Shown: in pieces, positions 27,498 through 37,114 of the stretch
Layout of the letters: every line of letters starts with the position of its first letter
Numbering within the stretch: position 1 is the stretch's first letter
Assembly: GCF_020179755.1 (NCBI RefSeq)
Contig: NZ_JAIUCY010000009.1
Coordinates: 62,001-126,000 of the forward strand
Length of the DNA: 64,000 nt
Direction: 5' to 3'
Origin: Herbaspirillum sp. alder98
GTDB lineage: Bacteria > Pseudomonadota > Gammaproteobacteria > Burkholderiales > Burkholderiaceae_D
Position numbers and translations under genes: made by a program
Notes under the pieces: generated by a model
What the model saw: the letters and a program-made list of their open reading frames with translations, nothing else
What the model was told of the DNA's origin: nothing
Database searches by the model: none

Positions 27498-27636
27498 GCT
27501 CCCGCCATCCGAGAAAAACCAACCATCATTAAATCTACCTGTTTAACAGGTTGATATTAACAAGATAACGCGTTTTTCTTTTATATCCGTCTCACGTACA
27601 GTGCGTTGCATCACAAGAACATCCGTCGAGAACGCC

Positions 27637-28686
27637 ATGCGCACCGCCAGCCACTCCCCCGCCATCAATCCGCTCAGCCCCTTCGTCCCCGGCCTGCTGC
27701 TGGCCGCTGCGGTAGCCTGGGCCTCGGTGCAACTGGGGGACATCGGCTGGCTTCAGGCGCATGGTTTCTCGGCGCTGACGGTGGCCATCGTGATCGGCAT
27801 CCTGCTGGGCAACACGATCTATCCGCGCATGGCGCCCCGCTGCGGCGAAGGCGTGCGACTGTCCAAGCAGACGCTGCTGCGCGCCGGGATCATCCTGTAT
27901 GGCTTTCGATTGACGCTGCAGGACATCGCCCATGTCGGCGTGGCCGGCGTGGTGATCGATGCCGCCATGCTGCTGTCGACCTTTGGCCTGGCCTGGGTGG
28001 TGGGCGTGAAACTGCTGCGACTCGAGCGTGATGCGGCCCTGTTGATCGGCGCCGGCAGCGCCATCTGCGGCGCCGCTGCGGTCATGGCGACCGAACCGGT
28101 GCTGCGGGCGCGCAGCGAGCAGGTGACGGTAGCCATCTCGACCGTGGTCATCTTCGGCTCGCTGGCGATCTTCCTCTATCCGCTGCTGCATGGCTTGCAG
28201 GCCGAACCGGCCTGGGGCCTGCGCCTGCCGGACTTCGGCATCTATATCGGCTCCACCGTGCATGAAGTGGCGCAGGTGCTGGCGGCGGCACGCTCGATCG
28301 ACCAGCATACGGCCGACACGGCGGTCATCGCCAAGATGGTGCGCGTGATGATGCTGGCGCCGTTCCTGCTGATGCTGTCGATCAAGGCTGGCCCGGCGCC
28401 GGCCGGTGAACGCCGCAAGCTGTCGATCCCGTGGTTCGCGTTTGCGTTCATCGGCGTGGTGGTGCTCAACTCGGTCATGCCGCTGCCGGTCGCCTTGAAC
28501 CGGCTGGTGATGCAGGTCGACACGCTGCTGCTGGCCATGGCCATGGCGGCGCTGGGCCTGACCACGCATCTGTCGGCGATCCGCAATGCCGGGCTCAAGC
28601 CGATCATTCTCGGTGCGGTGCTGTTCGCCTGGCTGGTGGTGGGCGGCGCGCTGGTCAACGGCGCCCTGGAAAGATTGCTCGGGTAA
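27637..28686 (+). CDS. YeiH/UPF0324 family putative sulfate/sulfite exporter
   Basis: A 349-residue inner-membrane protein of the UPF0324 (YeiH, PSE) family with about 10 predicted helices. Family signatures include VAIVIGILLGNTIYP, the GIILYGFRLTLQDI segment, LLIGAGSAICGAAAVMATEPVL and STVHEVAQVLAAA. The family is annotated as putative sulfate exporters on the basis of regulation by CysL/YeiE-type LysR proteins; transport has not been firmly shown. ATG 27637 is preferred over an upstream GTG at 27601 because the family N-terminus begins just after it. Downstream comes a long inverted repeat that may end the transcript. Confidence 0.88.
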   Translation: MRTASHSPAINPLSPFVPGLLLAAAVAWASVQLGDIGWLQAHGFSALTVAIVIGILLGNTIYPRMAPRCGEGVRLSKQTLLRAGIILYGFRLTLQDIAHVGVAGVVIDAAMLLSTFGLAWVVGVKLLRLERDAALLIGAGSAICGAAAVMATEPVLRARSEQVTVAISTVVIFGSLAIFLYPLLHGLQAEPAWGLRLPDFGIYIGSTVHEVAQVLAAARSIDQHTADTAVIAKMVRVMMLAPFLLMLSIKAGPAPAGERRKLSIPWFAFAFIGVVVLNSVMPLPVALNRLVMQVDTLLLAMAMAALGLTTHLSAIRNAGLKPIILGAVLFAWLVVGGALVNGALERLLG

Positions 28687-28706
28687 GCCCGGCATCAGAA
28701 GCTGTT

Positions 28707-28880
28707 AGGGCCTGCTCACATTAAATCTGCGAGATGCGTTGCCCCCAGGCGGCGTGCTGGCAAGCGTCGCCTGCCGTTGTTGCAGCTCCTTGCCGTAGTA
28801 CCACTACGGCGCGTCGCTACGCCTAGCCAGACAACGCTTGCCGACCTCTCGCACTCGCAGATTTAATGTGAACAGGCCCT
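28707..28880. repeat. 174-bp inverted-repeat element folding as one long hairpin
   Basis: The ends AGGGCCTG(C/T)TCACATTAAA... form a 27-bp inverted repeat with one mismatch (28707-28733 with the right end to 28880). Further in, GGCAAGCGT pairs with ACGCTTGCC, and the centre GCCGTAGT-ACC-ACTACGGC makes a perfect apical hairpin. The whole unit can fold as one rod. There is no reading frame of note. The right end supplies two bases of the stop codon of the next gene. The look is that of a non-autonomous mobile repeat (MITE-like). Confidence 0.8.
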
Positions 28881-29349
28881 AGTGCAGCGAGCCCTTGATG
28901 CTCATCTCGCGAATGATGCGCACGGTATCGATATCGGCTTCCTGATAGGCCGAGCGCCGGAATTCGTTATAGAACGCTTCGCTGCTGTCGACATCGTCGG
29001 GCTGGCCGTCGTCGTACTCGAAACGCACGAACAACTGCTCCGGCTGCGGCTCTTCGATGGTCATGCTCATGCGCGAGGCGGCGATTTCGCCTTGCGTCGG
29101 GATTTCGTAGAGCACCTGGATCTGCGGCAGATAGGTCACCTTGTCGCGGATCACCAGCTCGCCATAACGCAATTCGCGGCGCACGCCATCCATGCTCTTG
29201 TCGCTGAGGCGGCAGTCATCCAGATGCGGCATGAACAGCTTGGGCAATTCGGCGCGCATCACCAGGCCTTGCCATAACTGTTCGCGGGTGAGCGGGTCGA
29301 GCAAGGGGTTGAGCGGATCGTTGATCTGGATCAGATGGTTGAATTTCAT
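28879..29349 (-). CDS. SRPBCC-fold protein (DUF1857/AtaL-like)
   Basis: A 156-residue START/Bet v1-like (SRPBCC) protein. The N-terminus FNHLIQINDPLNPLLDPLTREQLWQGLVMRAE is the DUF1857/AtaL signature. The fold encloses a hydrophobic pocket that usually binds lipids or polyketides; the ligand here is unknown. I chose ATG 29349, which starts this conserved segment; a longer frame to 29412 has no support. The stop codon is formed at the edge of the long inverted repeat, so insertion of that element may have fixed the present C-terminus. Confidence 0.8.
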   Translation of the reverse strand: MKFNHLIQINDPLNPLLDPLTREQLWQGLVMRAELPKLFMPHLDDCRLSDKSMDGVRRELRYGELVIRDKVTYLPQIQVLYEIPTQGEIAASRMSMTIEEPQPEQLFVRFEYDDGQPDDVDSSEAFYNEFRRSAYQEADIDTVRIIREMSIKGSLH

Positions 29350-29492
29350 GGTGATGTCCGGCGGGTCCGGATGAACTGATTGACTGATTGATTCCTGCGC
29401 ATTGTCCCACAATGGGAGCGCCGCCGACGCCGCTGCTACAATGGCGCGCCTAGCTGCATTTACCCTTCCTGCCTCTTCCCCGAGCCCCGCCT

Positions 29493-31565
29493 ATGTCCGC
29501 CCCCGCCTTTGGCCTGAACAAACCCCAGAGCGAAGCCGTTCATTACATGACCGGCCCCTGCCTGGTGCTGGCCGGCGCCGGTTCGGGCAAGACCCGCGTG
29601 ATCACGCAGAAGATCGCGCACCTGATCGAAAGCTGCGGCTACGAACCCAAGAACATCGCCGCGCTGACCTTCACCAACAAGGCCGCGCTGGAAATGCAGG
29701 AACGCATCGCCAAGCTGCTCAAGGAACCGAAGCAGGCCAAGCACCTGACGGTGTCGACCTTCCACTCGCTGGGGGTCAAGATATTGCGCCAGGAGTCGAA
29801 GCATCTGGGGTTGAAGGATCGCTTTTCAATCATGGACAGCGACGATTGTTTTTCCCTGGTGCAAGAGCTGGCGGTGACCACCGACAAGGGTCTCATTCGC
29901 GGCATCCAGAACAGCATCTCGCTCTGGAAGAACGGCCTGGTCGACCCCGACCTGGCCGAGAAGAACGCCCGCACCGAAGACGAAGCCCAGGCCGCGCGCA
30001 TCTTCCGCAGCTACGTGGCCACGCTGAAGGCCTACCAGGCGGTCGACTTCGACGATCTGATCCGGCTGCCGGTGGAGCTGTTTCGCAGCAACGAGGAAGT
30101 GCGCGACCGCTGGCAGCGCCGGCTGCGCTACCTGCTCATCGACGAATACCAGGACACCAACACCTGCCAGTACGAACTGGTCAAGCTGCTGGTCACCGGG
30201 GTCGGCAAGAAGCCGATGTTTACCGCCGTGGGCGACGACGACCAGGCCATCTACGCCTGGCGTGGCGCCACCATCGAAAACCTCAAGCTGCTGGGGGTCG
30301 ATTTTCCCAACCTGCACCTGATCAAGCTGGAACAGAACTACCGTTCCAGCACCCGCATCCTGCAGGCGGCCAACTCGGTCATCTCCAACAATCCGAAGCT
30401 GTTCGACAAGACGCTCTGGTCCGAGCATGGACTGGGCGACCCGATCAAGGTGATGGCGATGGACGACGAAGAAGCCGAGGCCGACCAGATTGCCATCACG
30501 CTGTCGGCGCATCGCTTCGAGCGCCATGCCAAGTTCTCGGACTACGCGATCCTGTATCGCGGCAACCACCAGGCGCGCATCTTCGAAAAGGCCCTGCGCC
30601 GCGAGCGGATTCCGTATGTGATGTCGGGCGGCCAGAGTTATTTCGACCGCGCCGAGATCAAGGACATCATTGCCTACCTGCGCCTGATCGCCAACCAGGA
30701 CGACGATCCGGCCTTCATCCGTGCCGTCACCACGCCCCGCCGTGGCATCGGCCAGGCCACGCTGGAAGTGCTGGGCACGGTCGCCGGCCAGTGGCAATGT
30801 TCGCTGTTCGAAGCCGTCTACAAGGGCGGGCTCGAAGACAAGCTGGTCGACCGCCAGTTGTACCCGCTGCGCAAGTTCTGCGACTTCATCAATGCGCTGG
30901 AGTCGCGCGCCACCCGCCCCGGTCCCTCCGGCAGCGGTGAAAACGCCGGGCTGGTGCTGGACGACATGATGGAAGCGATCAACTACGAGTTCTATCTCTA
31001 CGACACCAACGAAGAGCGCAGCGCGCAAAGCAAATGGCAGAACGTGGTCGACTTCACCAATTGGCTCAAGGAACGCGCCTGCGGCGGCCGCGATCGCGAC
31101 GGTGACGAAAAGAACCTGCTCGAGATCACCCAGATGGTGGCCTTGATGAGCATGCTGGAAGGTCGCGACGAAGAACAGGACGCCGTGCGCATGTCGACCC
31201 TGCATGCGTCCAAGGGACTGGAGTTTCCGCACGTGTTCCTGGTGGGGGTGGAAGAAGGCATCCTGCCGCACCGGGGCGATCCCGACACCCCGGCAGAAGA
31301 GATGGCGGCCCGCATCGAAGAAGAGCGCCGCCTGATGTACGTGGGCATCACCCGCGCCCAGCGCTCGCTGCACATTTCGTGGTGCAAGCGCCGCAAGCGC
31401 GCGCGGGAAGTGGTCGAATGCCAGGTCTCGCGCTTCGTCAAGGAGATGCGCCTGGAGGAAGACACCGCGCCGCCCGAAGAAGCCGAGGCCATGACGCCGC
31501 AGGCCCGCCTGGCCAATCTGAAAGCCCTGCTGCAAAAGCCGAGGAACACGCCCGAGCCGGGCTGA
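29493..31565 (+). CDS. rep: ATP-dependent DNA helicase Rep (UvrD family)
   Basis: A 690-residue superfamily 1A 3'-5' DNA helicase. Motifs in order: Q-motif NKPQSEAV, Walker A GAGSGKT (about 29-35), motif Ia ALTFTNKAALEM, Walker B LLIDEYQDTN near 213, motif III GDDDQAIYAWRGA near 247, motif IV LEQNYRSS, motif V STLHASKGLEF near 567 and motif VI EERRLMYVGITRA near 610. Length and the region after motif VI fit Rep better than UvrD. Rep removes obstacles ahead of the replication fork. It appears monocistronic. Confidence 0.93.
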   Translation: MSAPAFGLNKPQSEAVHYMTGPCLVLAGAGSGKTRVITQKIAHLIESCGYEPKNIAALTFTNKAALEMQERIAKLLKEPKQAKHLTVSTFHSLGVKILRQESKHLGLKDRFSIMDSDDCFSLVQELAVTTDKGLIRGIQNSISLWKNGLVDPDLAEKNARTEDEAQAARIFRSYVATLKAYQAVDFDDLIRLPVELFRSNEEVRDRWQRRLRYLLIDEYQDTNTCQYELVKLLVTGVGKKPMFTAVGDDDQAIYAWRGATIENLKLLGVDFPNLHLIKLEQNYRSSTRILQAANSVISNNPKLFDKTLWSEHGLGDPIKVMAMDDEEAEADQIAITLSAHRFERHAKFSDYAILYRGNHQARIFEKALRRERIPYVMSGGQSYFDRAEIKDIIAYLRLIANQDDDPAFIRAVTTPRRGIGQATLEVLGTVAGQWQCSLFEAVYKGGLEDKLVDRQLYPLRKFCDFINALESRATRPGPSGSGENAGLVLDDMMEAINYEFYLYDTNEERSAQSKWQNVVDFTNWLKERACGGRDRDGDEKNLLEITQMVALMSMLEGRDEEQDAVRMSTLHASKGLEFPHVFLVGVEEGILPHRGDPDTPAEEMAARIEEERRLMYVGITRAQRSLHISWCKRRKRAREVVECQVSRFVKEMRLEEDTAPPEEAEAMTPQARLANLKALLQKPRNTPEPG

Positions 31566-31739
31566 ACCCTGCCGGGCGTTTCCCTGGTAACAACATCGGA
31601 CCCTGATCGTTATTTTTTAGCATCGCCTGGCGCGGCTTTTTGCATTGCCGATAGGGCCGAAGCGGCTGAGCAGTTTACAATTTCGCCTTTCCAAAAAAAA
31701 CCGGCGCTGGCCGCAGCGCTCCGACGATAAGGTTTCACC

Positions 31740-32546
31740 ATGAGCAACAACTTCTTCCGCCACGCCCGCGCCCTGGCGCTGACCGCCGGTTTCATCGGCA
31801 TGCTGGGCCTGGCCGCCTGTAACAAGGAGCAACCGGCCGCACCGCAAGCCGCAGCGCCTGCCGCGGCCAAGGTCTACCTGGTGGGCGTCGAGTCGGCCTA
31901 TGCGCCGTTCTCGGCGGAAAACGAACAGAAGCAAGTGGTCGGCTTTGATATCGACGTCATGAAGGCGCTGGCCAAGCGCATCGGCATCGAGGTCAAGTTC
32001 GTGCCGACGCCGTTCGAAGGCTTCTTCAACTTCCTGGCGCAAGGCGATCGCGACCTGCTCATCTCGGCCATCACCATCACCGACGAGCGCAAGAAATCGG
32101 TCAGCTTCTCTGAACCGTACTTCGTTGCCACCCAGACCATCGCCGTGCCGGCAGCCGACACCAAGGTCAGCAAGATGAACGACCTCAAGCCGCTGACCGT
32201 AGGCACCCAGAGCGCCACCTCGGGTGACGAACTGGTGCAGCAGGTATTGGGCAAGAACAACGCCAAGATCAAGCGCTTCGAATCGACCCCACTGGCCCTG
32301 AAGGAACTCGAAGGCGGCGGCGTCGACGCGGTGGTGGCCGATGAGCCGGTGGTGAAGAACTACATCGCCAACAATCCCAACAGCAAGTTGCGCACCGTCA
32401 CCGACGACACCTTCCCCAAGGAAGACTACGGCATCGCCGTGCGCAAGGACGACCCGGAACTGCTGGCCAAGATCAACAAGGGCCTGGCCGACATGAAGGC
32501 CGATGGCAGCTTTGCGGCGATCAGCGCCCAGTATTTCGGCAAGTGA
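31740..32546 (+). CDS. Amino-acid ABC transporter substrate-binding lipoprotein
   Basis: A 268-residue periplasmic-binding protein of family 3 (SBP_bac_3). The N-terminus is a lipoprotein signal with lipobox LAAC, cysteine 27 being the lipidation site. The signature GFDIDVMKALAKRIGIEVKFV and the DLLISAITITDERKKSVSFSEPY stretch match polar or basic amino-acid binders. The permease follows after 53 bases. The exact amino acid is not evident. Confidence 0.9.
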   Translation: MSNNFFRHARALALTAGFIGMLGLAACNKEQPAAPQAAAPAAAKVYLVGVESAYAPFSAENEQKQVVGFDIDVMKALAKRIGIEVKFVPTPFEGFFNFLAQGDRDLLISAITITDERKKSVSFSEPYFVATQTIAVPAADTKVSKMNDLKPLTVGTQSATSGDELVQQVLGKNNAKIKRFESTPLALKELEGGGVDAVVADEPVVKNYIANNPNSKLRTVTDDTFPKEDYGIAVRKDDPELLAKINKGLADMKADGSFAAISAQYFGK

Positions 32547-32599
32547 TCGTGTCCCGCAAGTTACGCATGCCACCGCATTTCAACGTCACAGAGTAGGCC

Positions 32600-33343
32600 A
32601 TGGATTTCCGCTGGAGCATCATCGAAGGCTATGCGCCGCTGTTCGCCCAGGGCATGCTGGTGACGTTGCAGGTGTCGGCCGTCAGTATCGTGGTCGGCAC
32701 CGTGCTGGGCTTGCTGGTGGGCATGCTGCGCCTGGCCGAGGTCCATCGCGGCGCCTGGAAGTGGCCGGTACGCGCCGCCCGCTGGCTGGCGGCGCTGTAT
32801 GTGGCATTCTTTCGCGGCACGCCCCTGTTCGTGCAGATCATGCTGGTGCACTTTGCGCTCATGCCGGCGCTGGTGCATCCCGAGCACGGCCTGTTGATCT
32901 CGGGCGAGCTGGCCCGCACCATCAAGCAGGACTACGGCGCCTTCCTGTCGGGCACGGTAGCGTTGTCGCTCAATGCGGGCGCTTATATTTCCGAAATCTT
33001 CCGGGCCGGCATCCAGTCGATCGAGCGCGGCCAGTCGTATGCCGCCGCCAGCCTCGGCATGAACTACCTGCTGACGATGCGCTACGTGGTGCTGCCACAG
33101 GCTTTTCGCCGTATGCTGCCGCCGCTGGGCAACGAAGCCATCACGCTGCTCAAGGATTCCTCGCTGGTGTCGGCCATCGGCTTGGCCGAACTGGCGTATG
33201 CTGCACGCACCGTCGCCGGCACTTATGCCCGCTACTGGGAACCCTACATCACCATTTCCGTGCTTTACTTCGGCATGACCATCATCCTGGCGCTGCTGGT
33301 CGCCCGCCTGGAACATCGCTACAGCGCGCCACACCGGCGCTGA
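32600..33343 (+). CDS. Amino-acid ABC transporter permease (HisM/GlnP type)
   Basis: A 247-residue inner-membrane permease with about five helices. The FFRGTPLFVQIMLVHF motif and the cytoplasmic EAA loop (QSYAAASLGMNYLLTMRYVVLPQAFRRMLPPLGNE) mark the His/Glu/Gln/Arg permease family; the EAA loop docks on the ATPase. No ATPase gene follows: next comes a flavoprotein. The system must use an ATPase encoded elsewhere. It is co-transcribed with the binding protein upstream. Confidence 0.92.
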   Translation: MDFRWSIIEGYAPLFAQGMLVTLQVSAVSIVVGTVLGLLVGMLRLAEVHRGAWKWPVRAARWLAALYVAFFRGTPLFVQIMLVHFALMPALVHPEHGLLISGELARTIKQDYGAFLSGTVALSLNAGAYISEIFRAGIQSIERGQSYAAASLGMNYLLTMRYVVLPQAFRRMLPPLGNEAITLLKDSSLVSAIGLAELAYAARTVAGTYARYWEPYITISVLYFGMTIILALLVARLEHRYSAPHRR

Positions 33344-33377
33344 GCCTGGCGGGCGCCAGCGGCCCTAACAGAATCGC

Positions 33378-34661
33378 ATGCAAAACCTGTCTTCTCTTTC
33401 TCCTGGCCAGCACGTGGCCGTGATCGGCGCCGGCCCGGCCGGCCTGATGGCGGCCGAAGTGCTGTCCCGCCACGGCGCCAGCGTCGATGTCTACGATGCG
33501 ATGCCCTCGGCCGGACGCAAGTTCCTGCTGGCCGGTCGCGGCGGCATGAACATCACCCACTCCGAGGCGCTGCCCGACTTCCTGCCGCGCTACGGCGGCC
33601 GGCGCGACGAACTGGCGCCGTTCATCCGGCGTTTCGACAACGAACAACTGCGAGCCTGGATTCATGGCCTCGGCATCGACACCTTCGTCGGCAGCTCGGG
33701 CCGGGTCTTCCCGCTCGAGATGAAGGCGGCGCCACTGCTGCGCGCCTGGCTGCATCGCCTGCGCGAATCGGGCGTGCGGTTTCACATGCGCCATCGCTGG
33801 CTGGGCTGGGACGAACACGGCGCGCTTCGCCTGGCCGGGCCCGACGGTGAGATAACGGTCACCGCCAATGCCACTCTCCTGGCACTGGGCGGCGCCAGCT
33901 GGCCGCGCCTGGGCTCGGACGGCGCCTGGGCGCCACTGCTGCAACAACGCCAGGTCGATGTGGCGGCCCTGCAGCCATCCAACTGCGGCTTCGAACTCGA
34001 CTGGAGCGAACACTTCAGCACCCGTTTTGCGGGCGAGCCGGTCAAGCCCGTGGTCGCCAGCGTGGCACGCCCCAACGGCGGCATGCACAATCGCCGGGGC
34101 GAGTTCGTGGTGACGGCCAAGGGCGTCGAGGGCAGCCTGGTCTATGCGCTATCGGCGCCATTGCGCGACGCCATCAGCGCGCATGGCTCGGTGCGCCTGC
34201 ACCTCGATCTGCTCCCCGACTGGACGCTGGAAAAAGTGCAGAGCGAGCTGGCGCATCCACGCGGCGCACGTTCGATGTCCAGCCACCTGCAGAGCCGGCT
34301 GCACCTCAAGGGCGTCAAGGCCGGCCTGTTGCGCGAAGTGGTCAGCAAGGAAGACTTTGCCGATCCCGCCAGACTGGCGCAGGCGATCAAGGCGCTGCCG
34401 CTGACGCTGTTGCGACCACGCCCGCTGGCCGAAGCCATCAGCACCGCCGGCGGCGTCAGTTTCGAAGCGCTCGACGACGGCCTGATGCTGCGCGCATTGC
34501 CGGGCGTGTTCTGCGCCGGCGAAATGCTGGACTGGGAAGCCCCCACCGGCGGCTACCTGTTGAGCGCCTGCTTTGCCACTGGCCATGGCGCCGCGGCAGG
34601 CGTACTGGATTGGCTGGGCACCAACCCCAGCCACGTAACGCGAGAGGAAGCACACAAGTGA
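33378..34661 (+). CDS. NAD(P)/FAD-dependent oxidoreductase (TIGR03862/HI0933-like)
   Basis: A 427-residue flavoprotein of the HI0933/YhiN family. The dinucleotide fold VAVIGAGPAGLMAAEVLSR (from residue 14) is followed by AGRKFLLAGRGGMNITHSE, the family signature, and the C-terminal FAD contact FCAGEMLDWEAPTGGYLLSACFATG. The natural reaction is unknown. The stop overlaps the GTG start of slyX, so the two are coupled, and dinB follows at 6 bases: a small operon of unrelated-looking genes. Confidence 0.9.
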   Translation: MQNLSSLSPGQHVAVIGAGPAGLMAAEVLSRHGASVDVYDAMPSAGRKFLLAGRGGMNITHSEALPDFLPRYGGRRDELAPFIRRFDNEQLRAWIHGLGIDTFVGSSGRVFPLEMKAAPLLRAWLHRLRESGVRFHMRHRWLGWDEHGALRLAGPDGEITVTANATLLALGGASWPRLGSDGAWAPLLQQRQVDVAALQPSNCGFELDWSEHFSTRFAGEPVKPVVASVARPNGGMHNRRGEFVVTAKGVEGSLVYALSAPLRDAISAHGSVRLHLDLLPDWTLEKVQSELAHPRGARSMSSHLQSRLHLKGVKAGLLREVVSKEDFADPARLAQAIKALPLTLLRPRPLAEAISTAGGVSFEALDDGLMLRALPGVFCAGEMLDWEAPTGGYLLSACFATGHGAAAGVLDWLGTNPSHVTREEAHK

Positions 34662-34867
34662 GCAGCGAAGACCGCATCATCGAGATCGAAATGAAACTGT
34701 CGCACCAGGAACACCTGGTCGATGAGCTCAATCGCACCGTCTATCACCAGCAGCAAAAAATCGACGAGCTGGAGATGCTGCTGGGGGCCTTGGCCAAGCG
34801 CTTCAAGGAACTCGCCAACGCCAGCGATGACCGCGCACCGGCCAACGAGAGGCCGCCGCATTACTAA
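34658..34867 (+). CDS. slyX: SlyX family protein
   Basis: A 69-residue coiled-coil protein. The sequence RIIEIEMKLSHQEHLVDELN is the SlyX signature, and a heptad pattern of hydrophobics runs through about residue 50. E. coli SlyX has no established function. I chose GTG 34658, which overlaps the previous stop (GTGA) and has GAGAGGAAG upstream. Confidence 0.85.
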   Translation: MSSEDRIIEIEMKLSHQEHLVDELNRTVYHQQQKIDELEMLLGALAKRFKELANASDDRAPANERPPHY

Positions 34868-34873
34868 GCCGCC

Positions 34874-36043
34874 ATGGCCGCTGATCAACGTCGCATCGCC
34901 CACATCGACATGGATGCCTTCTTTGCATCCTGCGAGTTGTCGCGCTATCCCGAGCTGAGAGGAAAGCCGGTGGTGGTGGCGGGCCGCCAGACCCATGCGC
35001 CGCGCGATCTGCCGGATGGCACCCGCGAATTCTCGCGCCTGAAAGACTATGTCGGCCGCGGCGTATTGACCACCGCCACCTATGAAGCGCGCGCCCTCGG
35101 CGTGCATTCGGCGATGCCCACCATGAAAGCCGCCCGGCTGGCGCCCGACGCCGTGCTGCTGCCGGTCAACTTCGACCTCTACCGGCAATACTCGCGCCAG
35201 TTCAAGGACGCCATCCGCTCGGTCAGCCCGACCATTGAAGACATCGGCATCGATGAGGTCTATGCCGACATTTCATTTCTCGAGGACGACTCGGAGACCA
35301 TCGCCCGTCGCCTCAAGTCGGCCGTCTTCGAGGCCACGCAACTGACCTGCTCGGTCGGCATCGCCCCCAACAAGCTGCTGGCCAAGCTGTGCTCCGACAT
35401 GCAGAAGCCCGATGGCATCACCATCGTCACGATGGACGACCTGCCGTCACGCATCTGGCCCATGGAGGTCAGGAAGATCAATGGCATCGGCCCGAAGTCG
35501 ACCGCCAAGCTGGAGAGCCTGGGCGTCAAGAGCATCGGCGAACTGGCCGCCTGCACGCAGGATTGGCTACTCGAGCATTTCGGCCAAAGCTACGGCCAGT
35601 GGCTGCACCGGGTCTCTCACGGGCTCGACAACCGGCCCGTAGTCACCCACAGCGAACCGGTATCGATGAGCCGCGAAACCACCTTCGAGCGCGATCTGCA
35701 CGCCGTGCGCGACCGCCAGCAGCTGGGCGAGGTATTTACCCGGCTGTGCACCCAGGTGGCGGCCGACCTGGAACGCAAGGGTTACGTCTGTCGCAAGATC
35801 GGCATCAAGCTGCGTTTCGATGATTTCGAGACGGTCACGCGCGATGTGAGTTTTTCCGAGCCGCTGGGCGATGCCAAGGCGATCCGGCATGCCGCCGGCA
35901 CCTGCCTCAAACGCATCGAACTGGATCGCTCGATCCGCCTGCTGGGCGTCAAGGCCAGCGGCCTGCAACGCCCTGGCGCTGAGGCGACAGAAGAATCGCA
36001 ACAGTTCAGCCTCGACTTCAGCGGCACACCGGATAGCGTCTAG
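34874..36043 (+). CDS. dinB: DNA polymerase IV (Y family)
   Basis: A 389-residue translesion polymerase. Catalytic acidic residues are in [14 protein letters not shown] (Asp near 11) and the [12 protein letters not shown] stretch. Helix-hairpin-helix [25 protein letters not shown] follows, then the little-finger domain. The C-terminus QQFSLDF is a beta-clamp binding motif. Compared with E. coli Pol IV, the fingers segment carries an insertion of about 20 residues ([20 protein letters not shown], near 39-58), shared by some betaproteobacterial versions as far as I know. It starts 6 bases after slyX. No LexA box is visible upstream, as it lies inside an operon. Confidence 0.93.
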   Translation: MAADQRRIAHIDMDAFFASCELSRYPELRGKPVVVAGRQTHAPRDLPDGTREFSRLKDYVGRGVLTTATYEARALGVHSAMPTMKAARLAPDAVLLPVNFDLYRQYSRQFKDAIRSVSPTIEDIGIDEVYADISFLEDDSETIARRLKSAVFEATQLTCSVGIAPNKLLAKLCSDMQKPDGITIVTMDDLPSRIWPMEVRKINGIGPKSTAKLESLGVKSIGELAACTQDWLLEHFGQSYGQWLHRVSHGLDNRPVVTHSEPVSMSRETTFERDLHAVRDRQQLGEVFTRLCTQVAADLERKGYVCRKIGIKLRFDDFETVTRDVSFSEPLGDAKAIRHAAGTCLKRIELDRSIRLLGVKASGLQRPGAEATEESQQFSLDFSGTPDSV

Positions 36044-36086
36044 CCACGGGCGGCGGTGTAAAATGGCCGCTTTTGCCCGGACTCCT

Positions 36087-37013
36087 ATGTGGTTCAAGAA
36101 TCTGCAGATCTATCGCCTGCCAGCCCCGTGGGCAGTCAACCCTGATGAGCTCGAAGCGCAACTCGCGCCACAGGCCTTTACCGCCTGCTCGAGCATCGAA
36201 ATGCAAAGCCAGGGCTGGGTGTCGCCACGCGGCAACGAGCGGCTGGTGCACGTAGTCAATCGACAACTGTTGCTTCAGCTGTCGACCGAAAAGAAGTTGC
36301 TGCCGTCGTCCGTGATCAACCAGGTCACCAAGGCGCGCGCCGCCGAGCTGGAAGAACAGCAGGGCTTTCCGCCCGGACGCAAGCAAACCAAGGAATTGAA
36401 GGAACAGGTCACCGACGAGCTGTTGCCGCGCGCCTTCTCGGTCACGCGCAGCACCTTCGTCTGGATCGATCCGGTCAACGGCTGGTTGCTGGTCGATGCC
36501 GGCAGCCCGTCCAAGGCAGAGGAAGTGTTGAAGCTGTTGTTCAAGGCGATTCCCAAGTTCCCGCTGGAAACCTTGCGCACCGTCATGTCGCCGGGCGCGG
36601 CCATGACCGACTGGCTGGCCAGCGACGAAGCGCCGTTCGGCTTCACCGTCGACCAGGACACCGAGCTGCGCTCGACCGGCGAAGGCAAGGCCACCGTGCG
36701 CTATGTGCGCCACACGCTGGAAGCCGATGACGTGCGGCGCCATATCGAGTCCGGCAAGCAGTGCACCCGCCTGGCGCTGACCTGGTCCGACAAGGTCTCC
36801 TTCGTGCTGACCGAGAACCTGTCGGTCAAGCGCATTGCGGCACTGGATGTATTGAAGGAAGACAGCGATATCGGCGGCCGCGACGAAAACGAACGTCTCG
36901 ATGGCGACTTCCTGCTGATGACCGGTGAATTGGCCAAGCTGCTGTCGTCGCTGGTGGAAGCGCTGGGCGGTCAGTTGAAGGAAAACGAAGGCCAGATGCC
37001 CAAGGCCGCCTGA
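36087..37013 (+). CDS. rdgC: Recombination-associated protein RdgC
   Basis: A 308-residue DNA-binding protein that forms a ring-shaped dimer on duplex DNA and restrains RecA. The N-terminus [15 protein letters not shown] and the motif [25 protein letters not shown] are diagnostic. I chose ATG 36087 because it begins the family N-terminus; the in-frame sequence upstream overlaps dinB. It lies 43 bases after dinB. Confidence 0.96.
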   Translation: MWFKNLQIYRLPAPWAVNPDELEAQLAPQAFTACSSIEMQSQGWVSPRGNERLVHVVNRQLLLQLSTEKKLLPSSVINQVTKARAAELEEQQGFPPGRKQTKELKEQVTDELLPRAFSVTRSTFVWIDPVNGWLLVDAGSPSKAEEVLKLLFKAIPKFPLETLRTVMSPGAAMTDWLASDEAPFGFTVDQDTELRSTGEGKATVRYVRHTLEADDVRRHIESGKQCTRLALTWSDKVSFVLTENLSVKRIAALDVLKEDSDIGGRDENERLDGDFLLMTGELAKLLSSLVEALGGQLKENEGQMPKAA

Positions 37014-37029
37014 GGCAGCAACGCAATGA

Positions 37030-37113
37030 CACTGGGGTCCGGCCTTGGCCGGCACGACGGCTGACTACTGATCACTCTCGCACCGTCGCCCTGACGAAAG
37101 TCAGGGCCCAGTG
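37030..37113. repeat. Intergenic palindromic repeat, copy B
   Basis: An 84-bp element with CACTGGG...CCCAGTG at its ends and two inner palindromes (CCGGCCTTGGCCGG; CCCTGACGAAAGTCAGGG) each beside a CGACGG/CCGTCG box. The boxes are those of copies A and C, arranged the other way round. Confidence 0.7.
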
Positions 37114-37114
37114 A

